DNA of 64,000 nucleotides from NCBI GenBank assembly GCA_027919835.1, contig JANVFP010000011.1, forward strand, positions 930,001-994,000, in the 5' to 3' direction. The DNA comes from Lentinula raphanica (Eukaryota; Basidiomycota; Agaricomycetes; Agaricales; Omphalotaceae). Below the pieces are notes generated by a model. That model was not told the DNA's origin. It did not search any database and saw nothing but the letters and a program-made list of their open reading frames with translations. Within the stretch, counting starts at the first letter, position 1, and each line of letters begins with the position of its first letter. This document shows positions 32,627 to 42,991 of the stretch, piece after piece. A program made the position numbers and the translations under genes.

Positions 32627-33119
32627 CGCAGCGGTGGAAAGAGCTCGGAGAAGGAGTGTATGTGTTAGCAGTGATCAAAGGTGAGCCCCCAGCAGGCATC
32701 AGTAGTTGGTTGACTGCTTGAATGAGGTCCATATCAGCAAGGCTTTCAAGATTCTCAACATAAAACTTGTTGTAAGAGTCTATCACGCGAATGACGCAGA
32801 GACAAGCAAACTCGACGAGACGTTGATCAGAGTATAAGAGGCATTTTCTGATCATTGGCTTAACGCCTCTAATCATGGGAAAGTGATCCGAAGAAACGTT
32901 TTGACAGCTCTGCAGCTGCTTGAAGCGCAGTCCGCTGCACAGCGATGGAGAAGAATCCTAGGTAATTGAGCAGCGCAACGAGCCCGCCCTCTCGTACGAT
33001 AGAGTTTGGGAACTCTTCGAATATCTTCGCCATGGTCTAGAAAACACGATCGTTAATCATCGGAATGGATGCGATGATAGATAATCAACACTTACGCTCA
33101 ATGCTTGTTCCTCTCAGTC

Positions 33120-36100
33120 GATTTTCAAATTTCGATCACTTTACTGCACAGGAATCTTTTGGCGCTACAGTCGTCCGAAAAACCAAATAACGTCGTCTCT
33201 CCGGGAGCAGTCTTGGCCTCCACGGGCTCGCTGTGATTGCCACTTGGGGATCAGACGGGTATACCCAAAGGAGGTGGATTGAAGGAAGTGATATTTGGTA
33301 GCAAAAGGGAAGAGGAAAGGGAGATGCTGAGGTAGGTCGAGAGCCCAGTCGGGTAAGCAAGAGCTAGTGGATACGGACGTCCGAGTCAGATGATGGGTTG
33401 TTGATCAGAACAGAGATACACACCTGGAACAATCATAATTTCCTCGAGTCGACGAGTGAGCTTCGCACTCAGCTTATTGTTGACGAATGCAGTCTCTGCC
33501 AACTTGCACTTCTCACTGTTGAATAGCGTGCCCTCTGCTTTCAGCGTATTCAATTGATAGAGAACACGGAGTAAGCAGAGGATCTTCGCATGTGGTCCGT
33601 CCTCAGTCAGAGAAGAGAGTAGGAGCGTTGACTAACGCTTCTTGTTGCCTAAATCTGATTTGTCTGTAACAAAGATAACATGAGTTAGAATTTGATGTCT
33701 GCTCAAATGATACACTTACTGTCAGACATCGGTGCCGGACCAGGAACCTTCTTGGATTTGATTGTATACACGCCGTGCCAGAAAAGACTTGGAGGTGTCT
33801 CCCGTCTTCTTTCTCATCTCGTGTTGATGAATACAGTAGATTGATAAATCTAAGAAAAGAACATGATCATCCATGGCAAATTTGAGATGCCAGTCCGTAG
33901 GGTTCGCTCTCGGAGCAGAGGCATAAGACGGTCTAGAGGAGGTGGAAGGTTTGACCGAGGATGACGATGAAGTGGATTGATTGATGCACATGGGGGGTCC
34001 GGTGTAGCTATACGCTTGCCTTGTGGAGTTTGAGCCTGAACCTTGGAACCATCTTCCTCGACAGACAATGTGACAGTCTTGTCCGATATCGACTGGATAT
34101 CGACTGATCAGGATCAACCTCTTCCTCGTCAAACACTTCTGCATCTATTTCGTCTTTCGAAAATCAGCATGCGTTCGAGATCAATTATAAGATCTCTAGC
34201 CGGTGAATCAGGTGGAGCATGAGGAGGTGGGGGCATCTCTGAATCGATAGCAGTGCTACAGTAGGATCATGGGCAGTCGAAGTTGAAGCGGCCTTTTTCG
34301 CACTAAGACGTTGACTCCGTCAACGTATTATCTTAGCGCCTGCACTATCGTCTGGTGAAGCAGACTATTCTGGCACTAGAGCCGATGATGGTGGTGGGGA
34401 AGGATCTACTCTGCTGGGTTTTCCCAGCGATCCACTAGCTCTTGAAAATCCCCGGATATCCTGAAGCGGCGAAAGAGGCCAACATGCCTGATAGTTGTGA
34501 GCCACCTCCGCTTAACACGCCTGCTACCCTTGGTCGGAGATAGCCATGTGACTCTTGGAAGGTTGAAATAGCATGTATGGAAACGTCTATGTTCTGTAAG
34601 TTACGAGGAACGCCGTTACATGCAAACGCAAGTCTCGTGTGAGTAATGAAGGGGAGCTGTGCTTAGAATCTGAGAAGAGTTTAGCCAAACTGACATGAAG
34701 AGCCACGTATTAATACCAACCGTCAGATACTTGAGATACTGTGATCACGCTGAAGGACTCCATTCTAGGGAAACTTTCCTGCAACTTCTTCACCACAAAT
34801 GTGGAGAAAGGTGTCTGCGAGTTTGACAATGTTCTGTCTTTTCGACATCCAGGAGAATTTCTTTGCGCCGAGTGAAGGGCACTGTGAAGGATGTGTTCAG
34901 CATTAAGTTTTCAATCTGAAGGAAGTCACCTTTCCGGTCCTTATCAGTCGCAGATTTGAGTAGGCCATCCACTAGACCGCTTTGCTAGACCGCTTTGTAG
35001 TAGTTCAAAGCTAGAGACAGTTGAGTGCGCAGATGCGAAAAGCGTGGTGAGATCTCATAACGCTTCGGATAACTCTTGTTCAGTTGCATTTGCGGAGCCG
35101 ATACGATCGACGAGGGTTTTCAAGGCTTCCAGCGTGTGATCGCTTTCAGCCTGATCATCGCCCGACAAATACTTAAACTTCATAATTCGAGCACGTACAG
35201 TGATAGCATCCTCTGGGTCCAACGTCAGAGATGCTAGCCTCTTGTATCCAGGAATGATAGGTGCTGAGGCGGTGGCATCGGGGGTTCCTGAATCCGAGAG
35301 CTCCTTCTCCTCTTTTTCCTTCTCCTCCTCCACCTTCTCCTTAGACTTTGACGAAGACGAAGTCCGGCCAGCCAGAGTTTTTGTTTCATGATAACCCTTC
35401 CCACCGGAAAGTAGGCTTAAACAAAGAAGGCACCTTGGACGAAAGGAGCTCTGCCAACTGCAACGCGCCGACGACTAAGATAGCATGATCTCGAGATGAA
35501 AGGATCGAGGATGCAAACCCCTCAACAGGTACGAACTAGGAATGAAAAGTCAGTCATAGGTTTCATGATGGAGCAGAGCGATATTACCTTCAAGACCTGT
35601 TTCAAACCATCTGCCCCAAGGAAGCTAGCAGCTTCAAGTAAGCCGATCAATGTCTTTACCCTCACCGGAGTATTCACACTCGCAGCGTAAACATCGATCA
35701 GGATAGGCACAGTAAGCTGCATGAATCTCCCAACAACGCTAGGCTTAGAACGCAGAAGTCCTGTGCTAACGATTGCAGAATTATTTGGTGTACTTGAAGT
35801 TATTGACATTGCTTCTGGTGCGGATTGTTCTTCGGGTGCAGGAGATGATGGAGCAGGAGGTGAAGTAACCAACATTGCGGCTGCCAGAGGAGCCTACCGC
35901 TCGAGCAGCTTTATCTGCCTTAGCCTTTGCTTCGATAAGTTTCGTGAGTGTCTTCTCACTGTATGTCTTGTGGTCAAAGACACCATCTAAGGAAACAAGG
36001 ATGAGTATCAATCAACTAGATAAAATATATAACTACCTTTGGGCGAAGGCGGTATTAGCTCGGAGATGAAACTGAGAGTCTCCTCCACTATATCCTTCGA

Positions 36101-37060
36101 ACAAGGTGCAAGATTTTCCATTGCGTTCATGTCTCCCACCCAAGCCTTGGCCACCCTAAACATCTCCCTGCTCTGATGAGCTTGAGGACGTGGATGGTAA
36201 AACACCTGTGGATTTCATATAATGTATCCACAATATCAGCTTCCAGAAACCCACAGTAATCTTGGGAATAGCAGCGGAAAGAGCTCGGAGAAGGAGAGCG
36301 TATGTGTTAGCAGTGATCAAAGGTGAGCCCCCAGCAGGCATCAGTAGTTGGTTGACTGCTTGGACGAGGTCCGTATCAGCAAGGCTTTCGAGATTCTCGA
36401 CAGAAAACTTGTTGTAAGAGTCTATCACGCGAATGACGCAGAGACAAGCAAACTCGACGAGACGTTGATCAGAGTATAAGAGGCATTTTCTGATCATTGG
36501 CTAAACGCCTCTAATCATGGGAAAGTGATCCGAAGAAACGTTTCGACAACAATTTGCAGCTGCTTGAAGCGCAGTCCGCTGCACAGCGATGGAGAAGAAG
36601 TCTAGGTGATCGATCAGCGCAGCGAGCCCGCCCTCTCGTACAATAGAGCTTAGGAACTCTTGGATATCTTCGCCATGGTCTAGAAAACACGATCGTCAAT
36701 CATCGGAATGGATGCGATGATAGATAATCAACACTTACACCAAACAATTGTTCCGCTAAGTCGATGTTGAAATTTCGATCAGTTTATGCACAGGACGGGA
36801 ATCGCCCCGTGGTAGACGACAGTATGTGCTACACCAGGAAGAGCTTCCATCAGGTTGGCCAGACGTCGACATGCAAGCACTTGAGCTTCAAGATTTTCGT
36901 CCCCAGCGTAAGTCCCGCCGGTACTTATACCCAACGCAGGGGCAAGAGCGGCTTCTTCGTCCCGTTCTTCTTCTTCGTCACCGTCGTCGTCGTTTTCATC
37001 ACGGTCCGCGCCTCGGCCGCCGAAGATCTTAAATGAGTTCCCGCACAAATGCTTCAACTT
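33120..37060 (-). pseudogene. UFD4: UFD4/TRIP12-type HECT ubiquitin ligase (copy A), decayed
   Basis: The minus strand runs from the N-terminal side to the start of the HECT domain: an acidic stretch with LEAQVLACRRLANLMEALPG (near 36870), FACLCVIRVIDSY (36440), ENLAPCSKDIVEETLSFIS (36110), DGVFDHKTYSEK (35980), LLRSKPSVVGRFMQL (35770), LDPEDAITVRARIMKFKYLS (35220), DWHLKFAMDDHVL (33880) and the HECT-proximal segment (33360). Order and strand match one UFD4 gene, but there are many stops and frameshifts and gaps between blocks. It degrades no substrate as read. Its HECT start overlaps by homology with 10700-10970, so two gene copies existed. Confidence 0.82.
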
Positions 37061-37144
37061 GGGAAAGAATCAGCCAAAGTATCCTTGGTACCGTTACTGA
37101 GCAACTCACTGAGCTCTTCCAATGTCATGAGACGAGTGGTGGGA

Positions 37145-38496
37145 TCAGCGGTGGGTTAAATGTTGATCGACACGGTCTTGAGACGCGACGATAGCGACAT
37201 GAGTAAGAACCGAACTGACGATAGACACCAAAGATAGCCAGTGCGGCAGCGGCGTCAGGTGGCTTGTCAGGCTACCACCATGGGCAGAAGGGGAATTATC
37301 ATCATCACGGTTGTCTTCATCTTCACCATGATCGTGACCTCCATTGCCATCATCATTACCATCATGCACATTTGCATGGTCAGAACCCTCCCCCTGGCAT
37401 TCTTCCACATACTCCATGGGCTCCGGAGGACAATCCTCTTCATAATCCGAATCTTCTAGTTTGAGATATCTTCGTCTTGATGCTGAGATGATTTTGCTTC
37501 TGCCATGGCTTTAGCTTCAGCAGCCATCTTCCCTCTGGCAGTAGTAGTGAATCTGTGTGGCAACGGTAAAAACACTATTGACAAGAGAAGGAGACGGTCA
37601 ACGAACCTCAAATTTTGCGGCATATTAGAGATAGAGGTGGATTGTGGCGAAAAACCAGATGTTCTAGCTCGCTTATTCGATGGACCCGAGGCGTCTTCGT
37701 CTGAAGTTGATCCTGAGATGATTTTGCTTCTGCCATGGCTTTAGCTTCAGCAGCCATCTTCCCTCTGGCAGTAGTAGTGAATCTGTGTGGCAACGGTAAA
37801 AACACTATTGACAAGAGAAGGAGACGGTCAACGAACCTCAAATTTCGCGGCATATTAGAGATAGAGGTGGATTGTGGCGAAAAACCAGATGTTCTAGCTC
37901 GCTTATTCGATGGACCCGAGGCGTCTTCGTCTGAAGGCCGTATATGGTTGGGATTGTAGATGTCGAGGTTATGGTCTGACTCCAGGGAAGAGAAGTGATT
38001 GCTCCAGGGGCTGAAAGATGGCGTTCGAGATGTCGACCCAAAGTTCCTCGATTCGAACGTTATGTATAGATCTGGGCGATATTCTGAGTAGGAAACTCGA
38101 TGATGAAAGGTGTCTTTGTTCCTGGACATAGCTATCGCTGAGGATATTCGTATTTGAATTCTTGGAGTTCGAGTGCGGATGCGGGTCAGCCAACAAGTTT
38201 TCTTCGTCGTCCAACATCTCTTCATCACTTATGTCTTTGAGAGATATGAATCGAGTTTGGCTCAGGAGGTGTTGAAACAGAGGGAGACGTTGAGTCAGAG
38301 GGAGGAAATGTGCTGCAAGTGGCGAACATTTGACTGGATATCGCAGGGATATCGATTCGATAAATTTAACGAACATGTGACCCATTTGCACGTTTCGCTC
38401 TTGAAGTTCAAGTTGGGCTCTAAGATCAAGACTTCTTGGGCTCTCGCTGTCAATTTCCAACCCCCGAAGATATAAATTCTGTAGCTCCTGCTTCAA
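37145..38496 (-). CDS. Unrecognised gene: coiled-coil, nuclear-signal and acidic protein
   Basis: Minus-strand reading starts around 38496 with a predicted coiled coil (LRAQLELQERNVQ), an acidic Asp/Glu stretch (ISDEEMLDDEEN), and a basic nuclear-signal-like part (NKRARTSG). After an intron (gttcg...cacag) follows an Ala/Lys helix (GKMAAEAKAMAEAKSSQ), and a His/Asp/Glu-rich acidic end near 37420-37270 lies in another frame. An exon-intron block of 230 bp is duplicated in tandem. The complete gene structure is uncertain, and the frame change near 37460 may be an intron or an indel. No family was recognised. Confidence 0.4.
37483..37936. repeat. Tandem duplication, 230-bp unit
   Basis: 37483-37712 and 37713-37936 are copies with an offset of 230 and almost no differences (ttttgcgg against tttcgcgg). 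The unit contains the end of one exon, a whole intron and the start of the next exon of the minus-strand gene. Confidence 0.92.
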
Positions 38497-39200
38497 ACAA
38501 AGTAAGTGAAACTCAGAGTCATCTTAATTCTGACCATGTTAATCATCAGCAGCTGCAACATGCCAATTTGGAAAGAAAAAGGTGCATCCAAAGACTTCAA
38601 AGGCGATTAAAGTTCTGAGTGATGAGTTCATATGCTTCCAGATCTTCAGCCCGTTTCACCCAAACTAAATGAACTCATGTCTTGGAACTTGGAAAACGAA
38701 TTTGTAAGTGGTTAGACTCAGCGACCCTCCAGCTAATCTGAACTGTTCAACAGGAATCCCTATCGCTTGCACAGAATCAAACCAGTCACCTTCTGAACAT
38801 CGCAGAAGTGCGCGACACCATTCGACTTACGGAGCAACAGCTTGTGAAGCAGAAGCTTCAACTGATTCGACTCCTATACGAGCATTACCGCACTGTTGAC
38901 GCTGTTCTTGATAAGTCCGGAACGACCGTCGATATGTCGTGCTCCAAAGGCTCGGGTATGTCCAAGATCAGCTTCAGATAATGTGCTTTTCACAATTAGT
39001 TCTAGATAACCTTTCGTGCTCGGATGAAGACTCGTATGTCTCTGAATATGTACCTCAACGCTTAGCTACCCGCGTCGTAAGAGAGAATGGTATCTATCGA
39101 CTCTTTCTTTTCTGCTCCCCATTTTCGCTAATACGCGGTATGGTATCTTTCTTCCGTCTGACATCTAGAACTGCTCACTGTCTACTGCGGGAATGCTAAG
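38480..39200 (+). CDS. Unrecognised plus-strand coiled-coil gene (fragmentary model)
   Basis: Plausible exons with GT-AG borders: one at about 38568 (LQHANLERKRCIQRLQRR), one ending before gtaagt at 38703 (NELMSWNLENEF), one at 38754-38955 (EVRDTIRLTEQQLVKQKLQL, then YEHYRTVDAVLDKSG) and a short acidic one near 39000-39080. The composition is helical and charged. Start, end and function were not determined. Confidence 0.35.
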
Positions 39201-39412
39201 GCCTCTGTAACATTGGATTGATCTTTGAGCTGTACTACGATATAGTCACTTTCTAAAAGGTTGTACTTAGATTATTCTGCTATATACACTCTAGGCAACA
39301 CTTGAACATTTCTCTCTATTGTCGTATGAGGTGTGAAAATCTCACTAAGCAAGCTGTGAACGAACGATCCAACCATCTACTTTAGTCTGAGCCTCTTTCA
39401 CCTGCTATCACC
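39201..39412. other. Intergenic, likely promoter region of the DUF6532-like gene
   Basis: AT-rich, no coding sequence seen. The next gene's ATG lies at 39413 in a CACCATGGC context. Confidence 0.4.
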
Positions 39413-40161
39413 ATGGCAGGTAATAAGGGTCCAACCTCAAACCAAACTCTCGTTCCCAACTTGGCATCCTCAAGTAAGTGTCTCACTTGTTGTTTATCCG
39501 CCAAGTCGTTGATTCCTGTTAGCTGTACGTACTGGTCGCGCGGCTCATGTTCTATAATTTAATACTACTGAGTTCACAGCTACCTTTTCGAACCAATCAA
39601 GGTGTAGGGGGGGCTGATGCTCAACTCAAGAAAGTAGGGAATCAAGTCATTAATTCTAGGCAGCTTGGTGGAAAGTCAAAGGTCACTCCCATCGAAAACG
39701 AAGACTTAGTTCATGAATTGGCCCCAATTTCAGTATGCCCATTCTGCCCTTCAGACGCCATTCAATCATCAGTGATATATAGGTTCAGACAGAATCAAGA
39801 GCAAGAAATACTCGCGGCAGTGATGTGCTGTCACCGCAACCCATCCAACTTCCACGTTTGATCCGGAAACCCACAGCGGAGGAGATACCTACTAATTACA
39901 ATCAGGTAACTCTCATAGCACTTCGATCTTCAGCTGAGTACCATTCTGACCAGATTTACAAGCCGACTATAGCTTCCACATTCAACAACGCCAACGCGCC
40001 CAAGCCCATGCATACACGTACGTATCCCCTAGCCAGTTTGCCAATTTCGTTCTCAAATTCCATCATATTCTTGTAGAGTTTCTTTCGTACCGTGGTACTC
40101 ATATGCGCATGAACTTTGCTTCCAATCCGAGCCGATACGCAAAAGAACCAAATCGTCACAA
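39413..40161 (+). pseudogene. DUF6532-like gene, 5' part (interrupted by element 3)
   Basis: ATG at 39413 in a strong start context opens a short exon ending before gtaagt at 39474. Further coding stretches lie at about 39600-39860 (GNQVINSRQLGGKSKVTPIE, then CPFCPSDA) and 39860-40015 (KPTAEEIPTNYNQ, then FNNANAPKPMHT). The last exon reads NFASNPSRYAKEPNRHN up to the TSD at 40157-40161 and continues in frame at 47872. These parts are low-complexity and polar, as in the N-terminal halves of DUF6532 proteins. One frame change near a run of seven G at 39606 is probably an indel. The insertion should abolish the normal product. Confidence 0.5.
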
Positions 40162-40683
40162 TATCACAACTTAGAACTCACCTAGTTGTAGTTGCAAAGG
40201 TTGGGGATAGTGACAGAGTATGAGCACAAGTTGATCACAAGAGGATAAAAGATGTTCTTGAATCTGGGGGATCCCAGAGATACATGAGAGTATTTATACT
40301 ACTCTAGAGTGGAGCTACTATCTAATGATATCATAGTCCATGTCATAGTTGGAGCTACATGAAGTCATTTATGAAGTCACTATGATTCATGGTGAAGTCA
40401 TCCATGAAGTCATCCTGTGGAGACTGTGGATGATTCATGGTGAAGTCATCTATGAAGTCATCTATGAAGTCATCCTGTGGATGCTTCACTTATTACATCA
40501 TAAGACAACCTGTTGTAATGTAGATATGGTGCAGAGCAAGCATGTCCCATCACTGGTTGTACAAATGAAAATATGTATGGCACAGAGATGATCAAATGAT
40601 AAACTACTACTGATAATATGATAAGATAGAGATAGGAGATAAGATAAGTGATTAAGGTAGAGAATAGAGAGAAATCTGTGACA
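40162..40683 (-). repeat. Element 3, 3' LTR
   Basis: On the minus strand the LTR begins TGTCACAG and ends GTGATA. Seven copies of TGAAGTCA (plus strand) lie at 40360-40472, in the U3 region. The pol stop codon lies 30 nt inside it. Confidence 0.95.
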
Positions 40684-42991
40684 TTACCCCCTCTTCAGAT
40701 TCGAGCTCCGTTGAGAATATGTCCAGTTCCACACTTTCAATTGAATGATCAATTTGTTTTTTATATTCTCGAATTTTTTCTGGTGCATTTTTGAGATTTG
40801 CAGCAGGTTCCCAAGTATCATGATCTCGAGTAAAACCTTTCCATCTCACCAGATATTCCAATCTCTTTCTCCGAACTCGGTGTTGTAAAATTTTCTCCAC
40901 TACCCATTCTTCCTCTCCATCAACTATTATAGTTTCAGGAGTAGGAGCCTTTTGTCCTGGAATGGTAGATTCTGTATAGGTGGCAAGCTTGCTAGCATGA
41001 AAAACAGGATGTATCCCACGGTATTTTGGAGGTAGTTTTAGTTCAAAGGTCACATCTGATAGTTTTCTGATGATTTTAAATGGACCTTCAAATCTTGGCT
41101 GGAGAGCTCGTTCTGTAGTTTGATAGTCTTTAAGATTCAATAGAACCTTGTCTCCAACTTTAAAAGGTATGTTTTGAACTCCTTTGTCATAATACCATTT
41201 CATTCTTTCAGCTGCAAGCTTTAGAGCTGCTTTTGCTTGCTCTTGAGCTTCAAGTCTTTGTTGCATTATGTCATTAAAATCAATGGATCCCTGATTTTTA
41301 ATGAGCATAGGACCTGCACGAGGATGTCGACCATATTCCAGGAAGAAGGGACTCTCCTTGGTACCTTCATGTGCTTGATTGCTGTATGCAAACTCTGCTG
41401 TGCTTAGAAGATCGGCCCAGTCATTGAGATTATAGTCAACATAGCACCGAAGGTATTGTTCCAAAATCTGGTTAACACGTTCTGTTTGTCCATCAGTTTG
41501 TGGATGATAGGCAGTTGACATAGTAGATTCAATTCCAAGTAGCCTGCACCATTCTTGAAAAACTTCAGCAGCAAACTGTGTTCCTCTATCAGATATTATT
41601 TGCAATGGGAGTCCATGCAGTGGATATATCCTGTCATAAAGTAACTTTGCTAAGTCTTTGGCTGTGAAATTATTTGTGATTGCAAAGAAGTGTGCACGCT
41701 TAGTCAAGCGATCTACCACAACACATATGGCATTGTGCTTTCCAGATGGTGGTAATTGAGTAATAAGGTCTATGGAAATAATTTCCCAAGGTCCATTTGG
41801 TACTCGATTAGGTTGTAAGGGTCCAAAAGGCTGTTGTGAGCGATTTTTCATCCGCTGACAAGTATCACAGCCTGAGACATAATTTTTTACAAAGACTGAC
41901 ATCCCTGGCCACCAATAGTTTCGAGAAACGAGTTCATAGGTTTTCCATCTACCAGGATGTCCTGCTGATGGTAAATCATGATGCATTTGAACTATGCATC
42001 TTCGTAGATGATCATCTGTGCTCTTTGGAATATATATTTTACCACGGTAAAGTAGTAGACCATTTTCATAGTTCCACTCTTCTAGTGATTTCTTGAATTC
42101 ACGTGGTCCTGATGACAGAAGTGATTTGTAATCCTTCGTAACTTCATCAGTTAGCAAGGCTTCTTTGACCTCCCTTAGGATTTGTTCATCATTGATAGGC
42201 GATTCATGAGCAGCCTCAATAGCCTGAATGGCAAAAAATTCAGGTTTGAGTAAAATTTGATCTCGATTGTCGAGGTTTACCCCCTCCTCATGATCTGGCC
42301 TCCTGGACAGAGGGTCTTCAGCCTGCATTGTTTTCCCTGGCTTATGCCGTAGAGAATAATCAAAGCGAGTAAGATACAGAGCCCATCTCGCTTGTCTTCG
42401 TGTTAGCTTCTGGGCAGACCGGAAATAAGTCAAATTCTGATGATCTGACCATATTTCAAATTTTTCTGGATGACCTTCCAAGTAATGTCGATATTCTTCT
42501 AATGCTCGTATAATTGCAAGCAATTCCTTGTCATATATCTCATAGTTACGTTCATGAACACTGAGTGACTTGGAATAGAAGGCAACTGGATGCCACAGAT
42601 TGTCATCTGGGTCCAGTTGATACAATACAGCTCCGACTGCAAAATCACTGGCATCTGTGCCTAGTCGGAAAGGATTAGTGTCATCTGGTATTCTTAAAAT
42701 GGGAGCAGTTGTGAAAGCCTTTTTCAGCGCTTCAAATGCTTCCTGTGCTATGTCATCCCAGAGCCAAGGTTGATCCTTTTTAGTGAGATTGGTGAGTGGC
42801 CTTGCAATCTTGGCAAAATCTTTAATAAATCTTCTGTAGAAATTTGCAAAGCCTAAGAATGCTTGAACATGTTTTACTTTTGTTGGTACAGGCCACTCAA
42901 GAACTCCAGCAAGCTTCTTTGGATCCATCTTCACATAACCCTTAGAAATAATCATTCCAAGGTAGTCTATACTGTCCTGCTCAAAAAGCAT
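40652..42991 (-). CDS. pol: Element 3 Pol, C-terminal frame: RNase H-integrase-chromodomain
   Basis: This 779-residue frame starts in the RT thumb (DYLGMIISKGYVKMDPKK), then RNase H (LGTDASDFAVGAVL), the integrase HHCC finger (HPGRWKTYE to CDTCQ), the catalytic residues in SIDLITQLP, SDRGTQF and TDGQTERVNQ, and a chromodomain (EYLVRWKGFTRDHDTWEP) near the end. It is joined to the upstream RT frame by a -1 shift at a run of five bases at 42983-42987 (minus-strand T). The polypurine tract is part of the coding sequence (Glu-Glu-Gly-Val), and the stop lies inside the 3' LTR. Confidence 0.94.
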   Translation of the reverse strand: MLFEQDSIDYLGMIISKGYVKMDPKKLAGVLEWPVPTKVKHVQAFLGFANFYRRFIKDFAKIARPLTNLTKKDQPWLWDDIAQEAFEALKKAFTTAPILRIPDDTNPFRLGTDASDFAVGAVLYQLDPDDNLWHPVAFYSKSLSVHERNYEIYDKELLAIIRALEEYRHYLEGHPEKFEIWSDHQNLTYFRSAQKLTRRQARWALYLTRFDYSLRHKPGKTMQAEDPLSRRPDHEEGVNLDNRDQILLKPEFFAIQAIEAAHESPINDEQILREVKEALLTDEVTKDYKSLLSSGPREFKKSLEEWNYENGLLLYRGKIYIPKSTDDHLRRCIVQMHHDLPSAGHPGRWKTYELVSRNYWWPGMSVFVKNYVSGCDTCQRMKNRSQQPFGPLQPNRVPNGPWEIISIDLITQLPPSGKHNAICVVVDRLTKRAHFFAITNNFTAKDLAKLLYDRIYPLHGLPLQIISDRGTQFAAEVFQEWCRLLGIESTMSTAYHPQTDGQTERVNQILEQYLRCYVDYNLNDWADLLSTAEFAYSNQAHEGTKESPFFLEYGRHPRAGPMLIKNQGSIDFNDIMQQRLEAQEQAKAALKLAAERMKWYYDKGVQNIPFKVGDKVLLNLKDYQTTERALQPRFEGPFKIIRKLSDVTFELKLPPKYRGIHPVFHASKLATYTESTIPGQKAPTPETIIVDGEEEWVVEKILQHRVRRKRLEYLVRWKGFTRDHDTWEPAANLKNAPEKIREYKKQIDHSIESVELDIFSTELESEEGVMSQISLYSLP

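Larger units (their letters stand above)
31386..33065 (-). pseudogene. UFD4: UFD4/TRIP12 armadillo-region fragment (copy B), split by a hAT-like element
   Basis: The minus strand reads PMIRKCLLYSDQRLVEFACL, CVIRVIDSYNKF, AVNQLLMPAGGSPLITAN (32880-32670). After the transposon 31505-32626 it continues into the segment that precedes the HECT ligase middle part. It is a close paralog of 36160-36740. The copy is cut at 31385 by the chitin synthase fragment. Armadillo-like repeats of UFD4 bind the substrate and the proteasome. This piece cannot be functional. Confidence 0.8.

Noticed and set aside
40349..40591. 80-aa plus-strand frame inside each LTR of element 3
   Set aside because: Its Val/Ile/His repeats come from the TGAAGTCA repeat array and it is present twice only through LTR duplication.
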